From Porogramme epimiltina (lineage: Eukaryota > Basidiomycota > Agaricomycetes > Polyporales > Polyporaceae): DNA of 64,000 nt. Positions within the stretch are counted from its first letter, which is position 1; the number at the start of each line of letters is the position of its first letter. Of the stretch, positions 34,901 to 47,123 are shown piece after piece. A program made the translations under genes and the position numbers. The stretch covers positions 50,230 to 114,229 of the forward strand of contig FTLJ01000281.1 in assembly GCA_900155495.1 (NCBI GenBank), given 5' to 3'. The notes beneath the pieces are model-generated. The model was given only the letters and a program-made list of their open reading frames with translations, searched no databases and was not told the DNA's origin.

Positions 34901-36767
34901 CGTGCCTCGTACATATGTACCAGGGACCGCCCTGCGAATCATGATGCGCACGTCATTGCCCTCAGACACTTCTTCCCCCCCATCACGGTCCGAGTCGGGC
35001 CCCCTTCTGCCGCGTGCCTCGGCCGATGGGCCGCCCGTATGTGCTCCATACACAAGTATGTACTATGCGCATACGTGGTTGCACATATATCACTGTTTCA
35101 GCGCGGCTACTTTTCGCCTGTGCGGCGACGGCAATCCATCTGGATTCTGGACGGCCCTGGGCCGAGCCTTCCTTCCCGTACCTATGTTGAACTTTGCAAT
35201 TTTGCCCGTCTCGGCCACGGCGGAAGGCCTCTCAAACTTCCCGCTCTAAATTTAAGCAAGGCTCAGGTGCAGCCTGCCCGCTCCCCCGCCCTCCTGGCAC
35301 CCCGGATAGCCATCGGAACGAGCCCATCCATACTTGCATCTGGACAGAGAGCTCTTAGATCTAAGGAGACCCAAGGGAGGAAGAGGCCCACTGCGCTAAC
35401 GCTGAGACATTACTTCCGTCGGGTGAAACGAACGCCCCGGCTGATAAGCAGCGCACCGCCCGAGCCTCCGAAAAACAGCAGGTGGCCGTCCTTCCACTGT
35501 CCGGCCAAGCGTCGCCCCCCCACGCTGGAGCCTCATTATCATCCCACGGGGGCCTGCGCAGGCAGGGGCCTCACCAGAGAGGTCCTCTCAACGCGCCCCG
35601 CAGAGGCCTTGGCGGACTCGTCGGGAGATAAGCTGTGGACATTTGTAGCGAGTGTGGAGGGACCAACCCCCCCCCTCAGGGCGAGGCGAGCTCCCCATCC
35701 AGAAGCGTCGCAAAACGGGTGCGGGCGTGCGCAAATCGCGCGTTGGCAGGATCGGCGCGCGCAGAAGACAGGGAGGCCCCCCATCGGCCCGGGGTTATCC
35801 GACACCACGACACCACGACACCGACCTGCTCGCCGCTCGCGGCTCAAGCCACAGATCCATCATCTCAGAAGAGGCCCGTTGGCGGACTGGCGCGTTGTCG
35901 GGTGACGAGGAGGTGCGGGTCCCCCTGTCGACGGCAGGGGCGGGGGCGACGACCGGTCTCGTGCGGGGGAGAGACCGGTTGCCCTCGTCCCACTTGGCGA
36001 GATCACATGCGGTCGGTATCACTCGTCGCATTCACTGTTGGGTAATAACCGAACTGATGGGTCTGCCAGTAGCTGCACGGCTGTGGCAAATGCGTCCGCA
36101 CGCAACGGCGTGGCACTAGCAGCACTGTCTTCGATTGCTTCTCGGGGGGCGTCGTTGACAAGAGACGTCGTGATGGATGGACTGATTGTCCCGGGACAGC
36201 GGGCTCTACTAACGGCGACCTAGTTGCGGCCCCTAAAGCGACCGAGGTCGTCTCAACACGCGAGGAGCCACGTTTCTTTGCGAATGTTGCATTGTGGCGA
36301 TTGCAGCGGCCCGCGGGCCGACGTACCCCATTGGAAGAATAAATTGTACAAGTAGGGTTGGTCGGTACGTAGCCAGTGTATGGGGGTATGCGGGCTCGAA
36401 GGAGGGTAACAGTACTGAGGGTGCGGTCCAGAGCAGGGCAAGGAGGGTGGCGGAGCGTGGCAGGTAGTATTAGTCGGCAGATGTGAGACGGACAGGGTTG
36501 GGCATACGAGAACGAATAGCGGTGCTGTCGTCGGGCGTTCCGACAGGCCCAATAAAGTTACGGAGACGTTTAGTTAGTCAGAAAGGTGTACGCCACAGTG
36601 AAATGCTAGCTAGGTGCTCACCAGTGGGAGCATCCAGAGGAGCCTCCGGACATGAATTCGACATCTAGACGGTACCAAAACCTCCGCGCGAACAAGGTCC
36701 ATGGATGCATGAGATCGAGGATGCCAACAGTGGGAGAGACGGGGCGTGTGCCAGCACAGGTGGACCA
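31921..36767. other. Gene-poor region, about 4.8 kb
   Basis: This is the longest stretch in the window without a recognisable gene, lying between the transporter promoter and the LIS1 3' end. The longest frame is about 500 codons (+, 34394-35905), but it is Pro/Arg/Ser-rich with no domain or splice-supported continuation. CT-rich tracts around 34490-34570 resemble fungal core promoters and are followed by an ATG at 34579 that stops after seven codons. A short CACGACAC-type tandem lies near 35800-35822. The region could hold regulatory DNA, a non-coding RNA or a decayed element. Confidence 0.4.
31976..31981 (-). promoter_or_regulatory. TATA box of the oligopeptide transporter gene
   Basis: A TATATA hexamer on the minus strand sits about 55 nt upstream of the transporter start codon, inside an otherwise G/C-rich tract. 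The spacing suits a short leader. A strong TATA box would fit a regulated, inducible transporter. Confidence 0.5.
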
Positions 36768-38507
36768 TTATGGCAGCCAGATCTTGATCTTCTGGTCGAC
36801 GCTGCCAGAAGCGACGACGTTCACAAACTTCTCGACCTCCGGCTTCCCATCGCCATTGGGCTTCGCGGAACCATCGCTGGCTGCGGCCGGTGCTTGGCGT
36901 CCCCACGCCAGGCAGGTCACGAAGTGTGAATGCGCCTGGACCGTCTTCACACACCGCCCGGTGGTGAGTTCCCAGACGCGTATCGTGTAATCGTCCGATG
37001 CGGAAAGGAGGAACTTTCCGGTAGGGTGGAAGACGAGAGCGCGGACCCAGTTGTCGTGGCCGGCCTGAACAATGTAAACGTTAGCAGGTCCGGATCTCGT
37101 ATCGGAAGCGCGACGCCGGAATGCCCACCAAATTTCTCAGCATTTGGCCACTCTGTGTATCCCAGAGCTTGATGGTTTTGTCTCGCGATCCGGTGGCGAC
37201 ATATGCCCCTGGTCGCTTCGATCTCTCCGTGTTCTGTCGACGTTTCACAGTTAAGATTCAACCAGTGGATTGCGTGTCAGGGATGCATACCGGAATGCCA
37301 GCCAATTCCCTAATAGCGGCATAAGCAGCCGGAGGCGCGAAGACGACGACTTCAATTGTGTGCTCATGGCCGCGAAGCTCCATCTTAGTTTCGCCATTCA
37401 GCGGATCGATGATCCGGGCTGTCTACTTTGCGAGTCAGAGAATGGCACAAGACGCCGCGCATACATGCACTGACTTGGTCATTCGAGCAACTTGCGATCA
37501 TCTTGCCGTCATCTGAAGGTTCAATGCAGCGTACCCAATCCGAGTGGCCGATGATGGTGCGGACAAGATGACTGTAAGGATTGGAGTAGATTAGAATGTT
37601 GAACGTCACGTAAGAAAGAGGCCCTCACGTAGACGCGACATCGAATATACGAATTGTCTTATCCCGGCTAGCACTGACGATTTGTTGATCGCCTGGCATG
37701 AACCGCACAGACGATACTGTATGCTCGTGCCCCGGGAAGGTCTTCGTGTTTCGCCACTCATTTTGCACATCCCATAGTTTGATGAACAGATCTGACGAAC
37801 ATGTAACTGCATTCGGATTGAGCACCCGCCGCAACGCGTTATGCGTATACCACAGCCATCGGAGACTCACCTAACAGCTCTCCCTTGCTGCTGAACGCGA
37901 CATCGTTGACCGCCCTTGTATGCCCCTTCAGCGTGCGCTCAAACTCCCCCGTCTCCCAATCCCAGATCTTCACGGTTGAGTCTTCGCTTGCGGAGGCGAT
38001 CACATTAAACGTCGGGTGGAACGCGACCTTCAGGACCTGACCTCGGTGTCCTGTCAGCGTATATGCCGCGGGGGCCCTTGGTACCCAGTCCGTCTGGAGG
38101 GCAGCGCGTTTCGCGGGCGATAGCGATATTTCTTCCTGTAACGCGGCGTTGCGGTTCTCCAAGTCCATGATCTAACGGACGTGCACCGTACGTTGCGTTG
38201 ATACTCCAAATGTCAAAGAACGAACCGCAAACTGGGGGAAAGCAACCGCACCTTCTTCTGCAACCGTATCACGCTCGTCCACTTCTTCTCCAACAGTCCT
38301 ACATACTTCCCCTTGGGGTCCGGCGTATATTCGATCCCGGTGTCTGACTTGAGAGCGTTGAACGCATCCGTGAAGTTGTTCGCATGCAGGTACTCGAGGA
38401 TCGATTTCTGACTTCACGGCGCGTAGTGGTATGAGATTGAGCTAGCGCTCCGGGCATGTTAAAGTCACGTACAGCTCCTCGTTCTGCCGCTCCGAAAGCA
38501 GAGACAT
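36768..38507 (-). CDS. PAC1: Nuclear distribution protein PAC1 / LIS1 (NudF)
   Basis: LIS1 binds the dynein motor domain and is needed for nuclear migration and spindle positioning. The start at 38507 gives [12 protein letters not shown], then a LisH dimerisation motif ([20 protein letters not shown]) and a short coiled coil ([17 protein letters not shown]). Seven WD40 repeats follow in order: [89 protein letters not shown] and [14 protein letters not shown]. The last repeat carries a small acidic/Lys insertion ([11 protein letters not shown]) and ends KIKIWLP at 36768. About seven introns lie mostly between repeats. Length and order match the family throughout, so this assignment is firm. 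Confidence 0.95.
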
Positions 38508-38897
38508 GGCGGGCAATTGGGACACAGATGGTGGCGGTCGCGTTCAGAGAAAACAACGTAAGTAAAGCAAAGAGTCCGGAAGATAAAGAGCGTAAGGAGG
38601 GCGTAACGTAGGCGGAGGTTGCGGTCGTCTGGGTCAACGCTCGGAATGAAACTGCAAGCAATTGCGCGCTTCCCGATTTGGTAGTCGCTCTGGTTGACCG
38701 TGCCATGAGTCGGTACATTCCGCGCCACACCAAGTTAGGCCGTCTTCATAGGGTTTAACGAAAGGCTCAGATGAATCCATGAATTGAAGTCAAAGAATAG
38801 GTTTACTGGAAGAGGTATATGTCCTAGGACTCTATAGTACACTAAGTATACATTCGCATAACGGCAACACTGTCTTGCGACTTGATGCCCTAATTGA
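38508..38897. other. Intergenic region upstream of PAC1
   Basis: This 390-bp gap lies between the PAC1 start and the 3' end of the next minus-strand gene. It holds the PAC1 promoter and probably the 3' UTR of the neighbour (AT-rich from 38800 to 38897). No gene is seen. Confidence 0.4.
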
Positions 38898-40731
38898 TTA
38901 CCAGTAATCACTATCGTCACCAGAATCGTACAAGCCCGAAGGCTGAGCGGGTGGTACTGGGTTCCCTGGGTTTGCGGGGGGTTGTACGGGGTCGTTTGGG
39001 TCAAAATCATCGTCATCCCCGCCCGGCTCTGGGAGCCCTTGAGCTTGCATCGCGGCGTCTTCTTTGCTGAAACCTTGTCGTATCGTGCGCTGTTCATCAA
39101 TAGCGTCTCCGAGTGCCATTGACTGCCAAGAAAGTCCGAGTATTCTGTCATCGAGGATAAGGATCGTGAACACGCCTTCTAAAGTACGGACACTCGACGT
39201 ACCTGCTTTCTTTCCCTGCGCACCAAGATTTCGGATCGATGTCTTCATACGTGACGTCACCGTCGCTTCCTGGAACCTCATCCTTAACTCCGAGGGCCTT
39301 TGCAGTCTCGAGTAGCGTATCTTCGTCTCTAGCCTCGTGCATCACACGATTGTGCATCTCTCTGATGTCCACAAGGTAGACTGGAGGGGGTGGATGTTGC
39401 GCGGGCGGGGACCGCGGACGGGAACTTGTCCAGCCGTAGGTGTCTTGTCTGCGAGTGGGCGAGCGAGACCGGCCTCTTCCCCAGCCGTTTTCACGCGCGC
39501 CCCTCCCATTACGGTCCCAGGGGCCGGGGGTGCTCGCTGTGGCGGGATGGTAAAGGAGGGTCTTGATCCCAACCTCCCACCGCGACATGTCAATGCCGAA
39601 GCTACGAAGGACACATCGCACCATCCTTTCGCCATAAACAAAGAGCAATATGGGGTTGCTGCGGTTGGCCTCATTGTGCTGCACGAAAAGGGCCTGCAGC
39701 ACATTGGAGATCTCCTCGCGAGGTAGGGGCTTTGTAATGCTGGGCATATTCTGCGAACACAGTCAGCCGAGCTCAATTGTTGAACGAGCAATTCGGATTT
39801 ATACCAGACGCGCCCTACCGGGATTTCCCAGGAGCCTATCTTCCTCCACCACCAAATGGGTTGTCGAAGAGGGCTTTAAATCGTCTTCATCCGTCGGCGC
39901 ATTGAATTCGGTCCAACCAATGTCCAAGACCCGCGGGTCAGCCTCTCTCTCAGGCAGTGACCTCAGATCTGACGCCCACAGGTTGAACGCGAACGAGACG
40001 ATGCGCACGTCCTTGAGCCACGGCGCTGGTGCCAGTGCGTAGTATACCCGGTCTTTAAGTGTCTGCTGGTACATCTTGTAGAGCACCCTGCGAACGCGCA
40101 CGCACACGCGCATCTGTTAGCAACACCTCTGGCACACTCGGACATGCACGCAGCACCACGCACCTCTGATGCTCAAATCCCGCCCTCGCGAGGCCCTCAG
40201 GCGAATGCACCTCCCCGCCTAGGCTGTACTGCCTGTTCGCCTTGCTCCTATCGATAGCCCCACCCCGCCCCTTATTCGACTTGTTGTTCGCTAGGTCGCG
40301 GAGCCTGTCCGCAAGGGCGCCCGCGCTCGCGAACTCGATCGGCGAGAGCGACTCGAACTCGCTCGCGCGCCACGGCCTCCCCTGCGGCCTCCCCGGCAGG
40401 TTGAGCGTGAAGAAACACACGGAGGGGACAAGGAGCGCAGACGCGCCGTTCGGGCGGATGCCTGTGCGTACGCAGAGCGGAATGCGGCGATGGAGGGGAG
40501 ATGTCAGGCGCTGCGCTGGTGCGGAGTGCTGCAGGGGACGTGGGACGCACCGAGGACGAGCTCTGCGCGTGCTTGCACCAGCCTCGACGCCGCGTCGTCG
40601 TTCGAGTTTCCTCTGCGGCACAATGAAGGCACAAATGCTTCGGGTTGGTCCTTTGCGCTCATGCGAATAGATTAGACTTACCGCCAGTGGGCTCGGAAGC
40701 CGCCGATTTGATAGTATTCGACCGCCTGCAT
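38898..40731 (-). CDS. Gfd2/YDR514C-like protein with RNase-H-fold exonuclease-like domain
   Basis: The central part resembles the fungal Gfd2/YDR514C-like domain, an RNase-H-fold, DEDD-exonuclease-related module of unclear activity. Visible blocks are VRIVSFAFNLWASDLRSLPE, VLDIGWTEFNAPTDED, HLVVEEDRLLGNP, then after an intron NMPSITKPLPREEISNVLQ and NPILLFVYGERMVRCVLRSFG. The next block is IDMSRWEVGIKTLLYHP. A basic, Ser/Pro-rich insertion (RGRSRSPTRRQDTYGW) interrupts the domain, and YLVDIREMHNRV follows it. The C-terminus is acidic and Pro-rich (GGDDDDFDPNDPV) and ends DSDYW at 38898. The chosen start, MQAVEYYQIGGFRAHWR at 40731, is uncertain, since an upstream ATG at 40826 is out of frame. 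About five introns are inferred. The catalytic acidic residues of true DEDD nucleases cannot be confirmed by eye. Confidence 0.6.
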
Positions 40732-41740
40732 AGGGGTTTGGACGCCGTTGATGTTGAAGCTCAGGCTCGGGGATGGTCGGGTAGATATGGGCGGGGGAAG
40801 AGAGGGAAGCCTAGCGAAGCAGCCATCTGTGCTGCTGGTAGTGTGCTACTTACGTTTTATTGCCACGGCTAGCGGCGCGGGTCGTAAGGCGACGCGCTAA
40901 TAATCCCCATTAATACGGTCAATGACCCAAAGACCTCGGTCACCTCAAATAGGTCGGAAGCCGAGCAAGACAAATGCACCGAGAGCAGGGATCGGCGAGT
41001 GGGACCATCGTCAAAATATTCATTTCTTCGACTTCAACAACGCTTCGGATGATATAATAAGTACAATGATGGCTGGAGTAGGGGGTAGGAGACAGGACCC
41101 GCGTGGGGGCATCTACACAAGAGACGTCAGTATGACGAGGTGGGCATCATGAAGAGCGAACCAAGAACTACAGTGCGGTGACGTATGTACGGGACACAAA
41201 TACATGCGAATATATTCGATAGTCCACGTCCGTTCTGGCTCATCGTCCCGTGTGGGTGCTATTGACGCAATGCACAAACATAACGTACTGCGAAGATCTT
41301 GGTGAACAGGAAAAACATTCACGAATGAGAGTGAGAAGGGGGGAGGAAGGCCGACGCGGATAGAGATAACAGCAGTGGCAAGCATATCAAGGGAACGCCG
41401 TAAGCAGGGGACTCGATGTTACTGCGGGGGAGCCGTATCGTAAGATGGCTGGGTGGCGCGGGGCTGGGGGGTCATTATGGCAACATATAGACAAGCGGCG
41501 AAGGCAGCTGGCAGAGTAATAATACACAGTGTGCGCGTGGGGAATATGTGAGAACGAGGGATAGCAAAAAGGGCATACTGAAACATTAGTACACAGAAGT
41601 ACCGTTTCATCCGTCCGTAAGCGTACGATTCATTTGTGGTCTATATTCAAGAGAGGTATTCTTGGGCTCGTGCGTGTCCGGATCGGTGTGAAAGGAATCC
41701 TGTGCGCCGGAGAGTAATGGGGCCAGGGGGGAAATTGGCT
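40732..41740. other. Intergenic region, 1 kb
   Basis: This gap lies between the Gfd2-like start and the YTH gene stop, both on the minus strand. It likely contains the Gfd2-like promoter (near 40740-40900) and the long 3' UTR of the YTH gene. No domain is found in any frame. Confidence 0.4.
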
Positions 41741-44538
41741 TTAGAAGCCTTGCATGCCGCCAAGGTTCATGAAGTTCTGGCTGCCGACCGGCATCGGGCC
41801 AGGGCTGGGGTTGCGCATGACGCTCTGCATGGCATGTGGGTTGGCGAAGGGTGTGGCCATGTTCATCATCATCGGGTTCATGCCCATGCCCATACCCATA
41901 CCCATGTTCATGCTCATTTGGGGCATGGTCATCTGTTGGGCGGCGTAGGCGAGAGCGGTGGGGTTAGACATTGCGAAGGGGTGTTGGCCGGTAGATGTGG
42001 GAGACAGGCCTTGCGGCTGTTGCTGGCCGGGGGTCTGAGGGGCGATCGGGGGCTGCGTCGGGGAGGCAGTGCCTTGAGAGAGAGCTTGTGCCTGTGCCTT
42101 TTGCATGGCTTGAAGCTAAGCTAACATGAGTATCCTGGTGATAAGGTTCTGTCTCGGCAAGACGACGTACTTCGTAGAACGCAAAGTCCTGTAGGAGAGA
42201 TGTCCTGGCTGGATGCGTGTGGAAGATGCGCAGCATCTCCTGCCCGGCATCCGGGAGCAACTCCTGTGTGTCACGAGAGTTCGTGACAGGCTTACGTTCT
42301 TGCGTGTTGCTAAATATACGTCAGTATCGGCATAGGACGACGGACATCAACTAACGTACTTGAGACGAATGTGACGAAGACTGGCGTTGGGGATGTCGCG
42401 GACAAAGGTCCAACGGACCTTAAACACACCCTTCCACTTGTCGGACGCCCAGACCGTACTGCTACGAGTGTAGTCGACCTTTGGAAAGGGTCATCAGTCA
42501 AATTGGTGTACCTGATTTTCTATCCGTACTTACCGGGGTCAACATCTCAGCCATACCGCAAAAATGACCGCTGTGAAGTAAGCGCCTCGGTTAGTGAAGG
42601 TCTGGTATTTGCACTCTATGCTGCAAACCTTGCGTTGACACTGAAGAAGAGGTAGATAGGTCCCCGTCCGGCAGTCTCCTTGAATGCTTTGTCCAGCCGC
42701 TTGTTCCCGGGGTCCGTGGAGCTCCAAATCTCGTATTTCAAGGACTTGTGCACGTCGTCCTCTGTGTAGGATTTGATGACAAAGAACCGAGCCTATGCAA
42801 GCAATCCGTCAACCAGATATATCAAACTCAATGACGGCGGCGAACTCACGAATGCAGGCCTGATATCAAAGTCGACGGGGTTGTAACCCTTGGTCGCAAT
42901 CAGCGTGGGCACATCGATAGGTGTCCCGGCGAAGCCATCGGCGCCGACCTGGTTCCCCTGGCCTTGGTTACCGGCCTGGCTCCCCATTCCGCTGCCATTG
43001 CCTGACACGCCCATGCGCGGCGCTTGACCCTGGTTGAGGTACTGTTGAGGAATGGAAGGCACACCGGGAATGCCCTGGCCATCCATTTTGCTCTGTTGGT
43101 AGAGCTGCTGGAGGTTCGGGTTGGATGCTCGCCCGACGAGGAGTCGCTCCTTGTTGTCCCAAGGCGAGCCACCGGACGCTGTGAATGCGCGATCGCGTTG
43201 ATGAGGCTGCGCGTGCTGCTGCTGCTGCTGCTCCAGAACCTGCTGACCTGTCGGTTGCGCCAATCCATGACCAATGGGCGGAACGTAGGCCGAAGCGCTC
43301 TGAACGGCGCCCTGGCTCTGGCGACCATCGAGATCGGTAACGAGCTGCAGCTTCCTGGAGCCGTTGCCATTCCCACTCCGCATCCCGGGGGCTTGGGCGG
43401 GAGGGGGATGGGAGGGATTGAACCGCGGCGGGTGCATGGACTGGCCTTGCTGCACGTTGCCGTATTGCTGGCTGATGTCGAGCGACGAGAGCGCTCGCGA
43501 GACATCATCGATGCCCGCGTTTCCAGTATTGGTGTAGGCAGCACCGTTACCTCCAACAGGTGCACGCCATTCACCGCCTGCGCCGGGCGTGCCCCACGGC
43601 GATGAGCGACCGATAGGGCTACCAGGGTACTGCCCACCTGCGAAGTACGATTCCTCGTCCGCTCTGACACTCTCGTCGTCATCCTCCTCGGCGTTGGTGG
43701 GGCTGGGGCTCTGCGGCCCCGAATATGGCACCCCCTGCACAGGCTTGCCCCCAACCTGGAGGGTTCCTGCACGCTTGAGACCGGAAGCAAGGCGCCTGAC
43801 TCCGGTGCTGGCGTTGGGGTAGTTCAGAGACTGGTGTCTGCGGACGCCGCCAGCGCCGGCCACACCGGGCGGGGGCGACGGAACGTGGGGAAGGGTGCCG
43901 GCGAAGTGAGGTGATAAGGGGGAAGCGGAAGCGGAGGAGTCAGCGACTCCGTGACCGTGGTCGGAAACGGACATGCCGGGGTGCTGCAGAAGATGAGAGG
44001 GGGGTTACGGACGGTGCGGCATCGGAGGGCGCACCTCGTCCTCGTTTTGGAAGCCGCGCATGTCGCGCTCCCATTCTTCTTCGTCGCCTTCGTGACCTGC
44101 GATGGCGGAGAGACTATTGAGGGTGCGGGGGGTGTGCGAGCCCGGTTGGCGGCCGGCCTGACCGCCAAATGCTGTGCCATGAGATTAGCATGGGGGAATT
44201 CTGAAAGGAACGGGGAGCAGGGCGCGAGAGGATGGGGGTGCAAAGGAGGAGGGTAGCGTACCACGATGATATCTGGTGGGCAAGGAGGCCTGCCTGTGAA
44301 GTGAAGACTTCTCGCCGACAGCGCCAATGCCGCCGACCCAGTCCTGGTCTACGACCTCGTCATCGTTCCACAACTGCTCTGCCTGTGGATCGTTGAGTTC
44401 TCCGAGGGCGATTTTTGAATTGGGGCGGGCGAGGCGCGATGAGGCCGAGATAGTGTGGTGCCTGCGAACGCCGCCTGCGTTGGCGTTTGAGCCGGCGTCG
44501 GGGAGGGGGGAGATGGGAGCGCCGGACTGGGAAGACAT
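41741..44538 (-). CDS. YTH-domain m6A RNA reader
   Basis: YTH proteins bind N6-methyladenosine in RNA through an aromatic cage. The start [20 protein letters not shown] at 44538 opens a long disordered N-terminus rich in Ser, Pro, Gly and Gln, including a Gln/His run near 43220. It contains repeated basic-Ser/Thr sites ([38 protein letters not shown]). The YTH domain is near the C-terminus and is split by introns: [78 protein letters not shown] and [11 protein letters not shown]. The two tryptophans in EIW and WASDKW are the expected cage residues. The layout (long disordered N-terminus, one C-terminal YTH) is YTHDF-like. A Met/Gly/Gln-rich tail ([16 protein letters not shown]) follows and the protein ends at 41741. 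Confidence 0.92.
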
Positions 44539-45053
44539 GTGTGGAAAGGAGAGAAGAGGCGAAGAGGAAGAAGAGGAGAGGAGGAGACAGATGGAAATCG
44601 AAGGGCAGCAGTGCACTCGGCTCCCGCTTGTCCTCTCCACGCCCTCCTCCGCCGGGCGTGCCCCGGGCGCTCAGCCGGTCTTTACCGACGGGGTGGCCGC
44701 CACGGCCCACGGGTCGTTGCCTCCTCCGCCCGTCTGCGGCACCACGCCCCCGGCCCCGGCCAGCCCGTCCCCGCGTGTCGCCCCCGCGCTCGAGCCAGCT
44801 CCAGCTCGCCGCCCGAGACTCCGCGTCTGCGCCGGCCCTCCGACTGTCCCCGGCCCCTGGTCCCGTTGCTGCCTCCGTGTCGTGACAGAGTCGTCGTGCG
44901 CCGCATCCCGACGTCATCGCGTCTGCCCCGCTGACGACGTCCCCAGCTTCTATCAGAATCACCCGGGATACACCACCAAGATATCTCGTCCAGCCTGTGT
45001 CTAATTGCGCCACCCCAAAGCGGCCATCCACCGCTTTGCGGCCTTCTCTCCCC
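44539..45053. other. Divergent promoter region, YTH reader / TilS
   Basis: This 515-bp gap lies between divergent start codons and holds both promoters. G/A-rich sequence precedes the YTH start and C/T-rich sequence precedes TilS. No separate gene is visible. Confidence 0.45.
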
Positions 45054-47003
45054 ATGAGACCTGTCACTCCTGTCTCGGTGGCCGAGTTTTTCCACCTTCT
45101 CCAGCGCACAATTCCTCCCACAGGCTGGACTCCCCGCATAGGTTCGCACCGCTGCACCAAGTCACCTACGTGTCCTCACTTATTTGTGACCTAGCCCTCG
45201 CAAATTCCGGAGGCCCGGATTCTGTCGCCCTCCTCTTTTTGCTTACAGCCCTAGCAAAAGAATACCGTATGTGACAGGTCACGAGACGCTAATATCAGCT
45301 CACCGCTACGTTCCCAGGCGAGTCTGTCTCCAGCACCGTCCTCCAGACCGTCCTCCGGTTTCGCAACGAGGGCAAGGTGGACTTGCCCGGCGAGGTCGTC
45401 TCGATCCACGTCAACCATGGTCTTCAGCCGGCAGCGCGCGACATGGAGGATGTCGCGGGCCGCACAGCCACCATGCTCCGGGCACGCTCGGTCGTGCAAA
45501 GGATCCCGTGGGGCACCGGGCCCTTTCCTTCCCTGCCGGCAGAAGGCACGATCGACGAGAAAACGGCACGCGAGGCCAGGTACAACAGGATTTTCGCCGC
45601 TATGCGGGCGACGAAGACGAACGTCATTGCTACTGCTCATCACGCAGATGATCAGGTCGAGACCGTCATCATGCGCATGATGCGAGGCAGCAGTAACAAA
45701 GGTCTCGCTGGCATATCGCCCATCCGCCGGTGGGGAATGGGCGAGCGAGAGAAAGGTATCTTCAATTTCGGTGCCGAGGGCATGAACGCATGGATCGTCA
45801 GGCCCTTGTTGGAGATACCTAAAGTGAGTTTAAGCGTATCTTTTGTGCCACAGCGTGATGTATAGCTTGAAGTTAGGACAGGCTTCTGGCTACGTGTGAG
45901 GTCAACAAGCTGGAATATGTCAACGACCCTACCAACTTCCAGCCGGATCTCACTCCCCGAAACAGCATTCGTAGAAAGCTGGCTACCGGTGTGAGTAGAA
46001 GTCAACAGCTTTGCGCTCCGAGCGATTCTAACTGCAAACTAGATTCTCACACCAATATACATGTCACCATCGAGGCCAAACGTGGACATCGCTCCTGCGG
46101 TGTCCAGCATGCGCGCCATGGTACCGCATGTGCGTCCTGAAGAGCAGCTCAGGGAAGCCGTCCGCGTCTTCGCATCCCGTCAAGCAGAGATCGAGTCACA
46201 AGGTACGTCCTACCAATCCCTTCCCCTCACAGTGCTCACTCCCCCGCTCCCCCAGTGACCCACATCCTTAGGCGTGCACGAGGCCCCTCCCCGGCATCCA
46301 CCCTCCTCCTCCACTGCCCCGCCCTCGCCGAAGCGACGACCGAAGAAGTACGCACCGCCCTCATCCGGCGCTGCCTCCGCTACCTCTCGCACGCGCCCTG
46401 GGGCTCGCTCGCCGCCGAAGGCAGCGGCGAGCGCGCGAGCTACCAGCGCATCATCCGCAGGCTCTGGCGCACGGACCCCGCCGTGTCCCGCCACTCGTTC
46501 GCCATGGGCGCCGGCGTGCAGGCGCACCCCGTCGCGGTGCGTCTCGAGCTGGGCGGCGTGCGCGAGCGCCCCGTGAACCCGAACCAGAACGAGGCCGAGG
46601 GGTGGGTCTTCGCGCGCGAGGTGCCCTACTACCACGCGACGGCCGGCCAGCGCCCGGGCACGTTCGTCAGCCCCGAGCGCGACGTGACGACCGCGCTGCT
46701 CGACGCGCTGCGCGCGGGTAAGGAGAAGTACGAGATAATGTACGACCACCGGTGGCGAATCGCGTTTGACCTGCGACAGATGCCGGGGAGCGTCAGAGAT
46801 CAGACGTCCCTCGGGTGGCGGATCCTTGTGGATATGGAGGGGAAGTGGGCGTTACCGAAGGTGTCCCTCAGTAGGGGGAAAGAGGAGCGGGGGTTGTTGA
46901 GGTTCGTGTGGCATCACACATGGTGGAATCGTCGCCACATGATAGAAACGGAATGCGCGGACTGGATTACCATAAAGTTCATACGCTCATTAGACGCGTT
47001 ATA
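45054..47003 (+). CDS. tilS: tRNA(Ile)-lysidine synthetase (TilS, PP-loop family)
   Basis: TilS attaches lysine to C34 of tRNA-Ile(CAU) using ATP, changing decoding from AUG to AUA; in a fungus the expected substrate is the mitochondrial tRNA. The ATG at 45054 gives MRPVTPVSVAEFFHLLQRTI. A short intron (GTTCGC to CCTAG, about 45143-45191) then joins precisely to RIALANSGGPDSVALLF, which holds the PP-loop SGGxDS motif. Later motifs are VSIHVNHGLQPAA, YNRIFAAMRATKTNVIATAH, HHADDQVETVIMRMMRGSSN, GLAGISPIRRWG, RPLLEIPK and NDPTNFQPDLTPRNSIRRKL. Those are the TilS hallmarks, and the PTN...NxIR block is specific to the family. The C-terminal half (46260-47003) is divergent and very GC-rich in its first part. 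About five introns occur. No obvious mitochondrial presequence is visible. Confidence 0.88.
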
Positions 47004-47123
47004 ATGCCCATAATGATAGTGTCATATCTACTCAAAATCGGCCTTTCAAAGTGGCTGAGTAAGATCCCCGGTAGATACAGATGGTAGAGAGGCTGCGGCA
47101 ATGACAGTCTACGGACGGATCAT

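Noticed and set aside
34394..35905. Plus-strand frame of about 500 codons in the gene-poor region
   Set aside because: Amino-acid composition (Pro/Arg/Ser) matches random reading of this DNA. There are no membrane segments, no family motif and no supporting splice structure.
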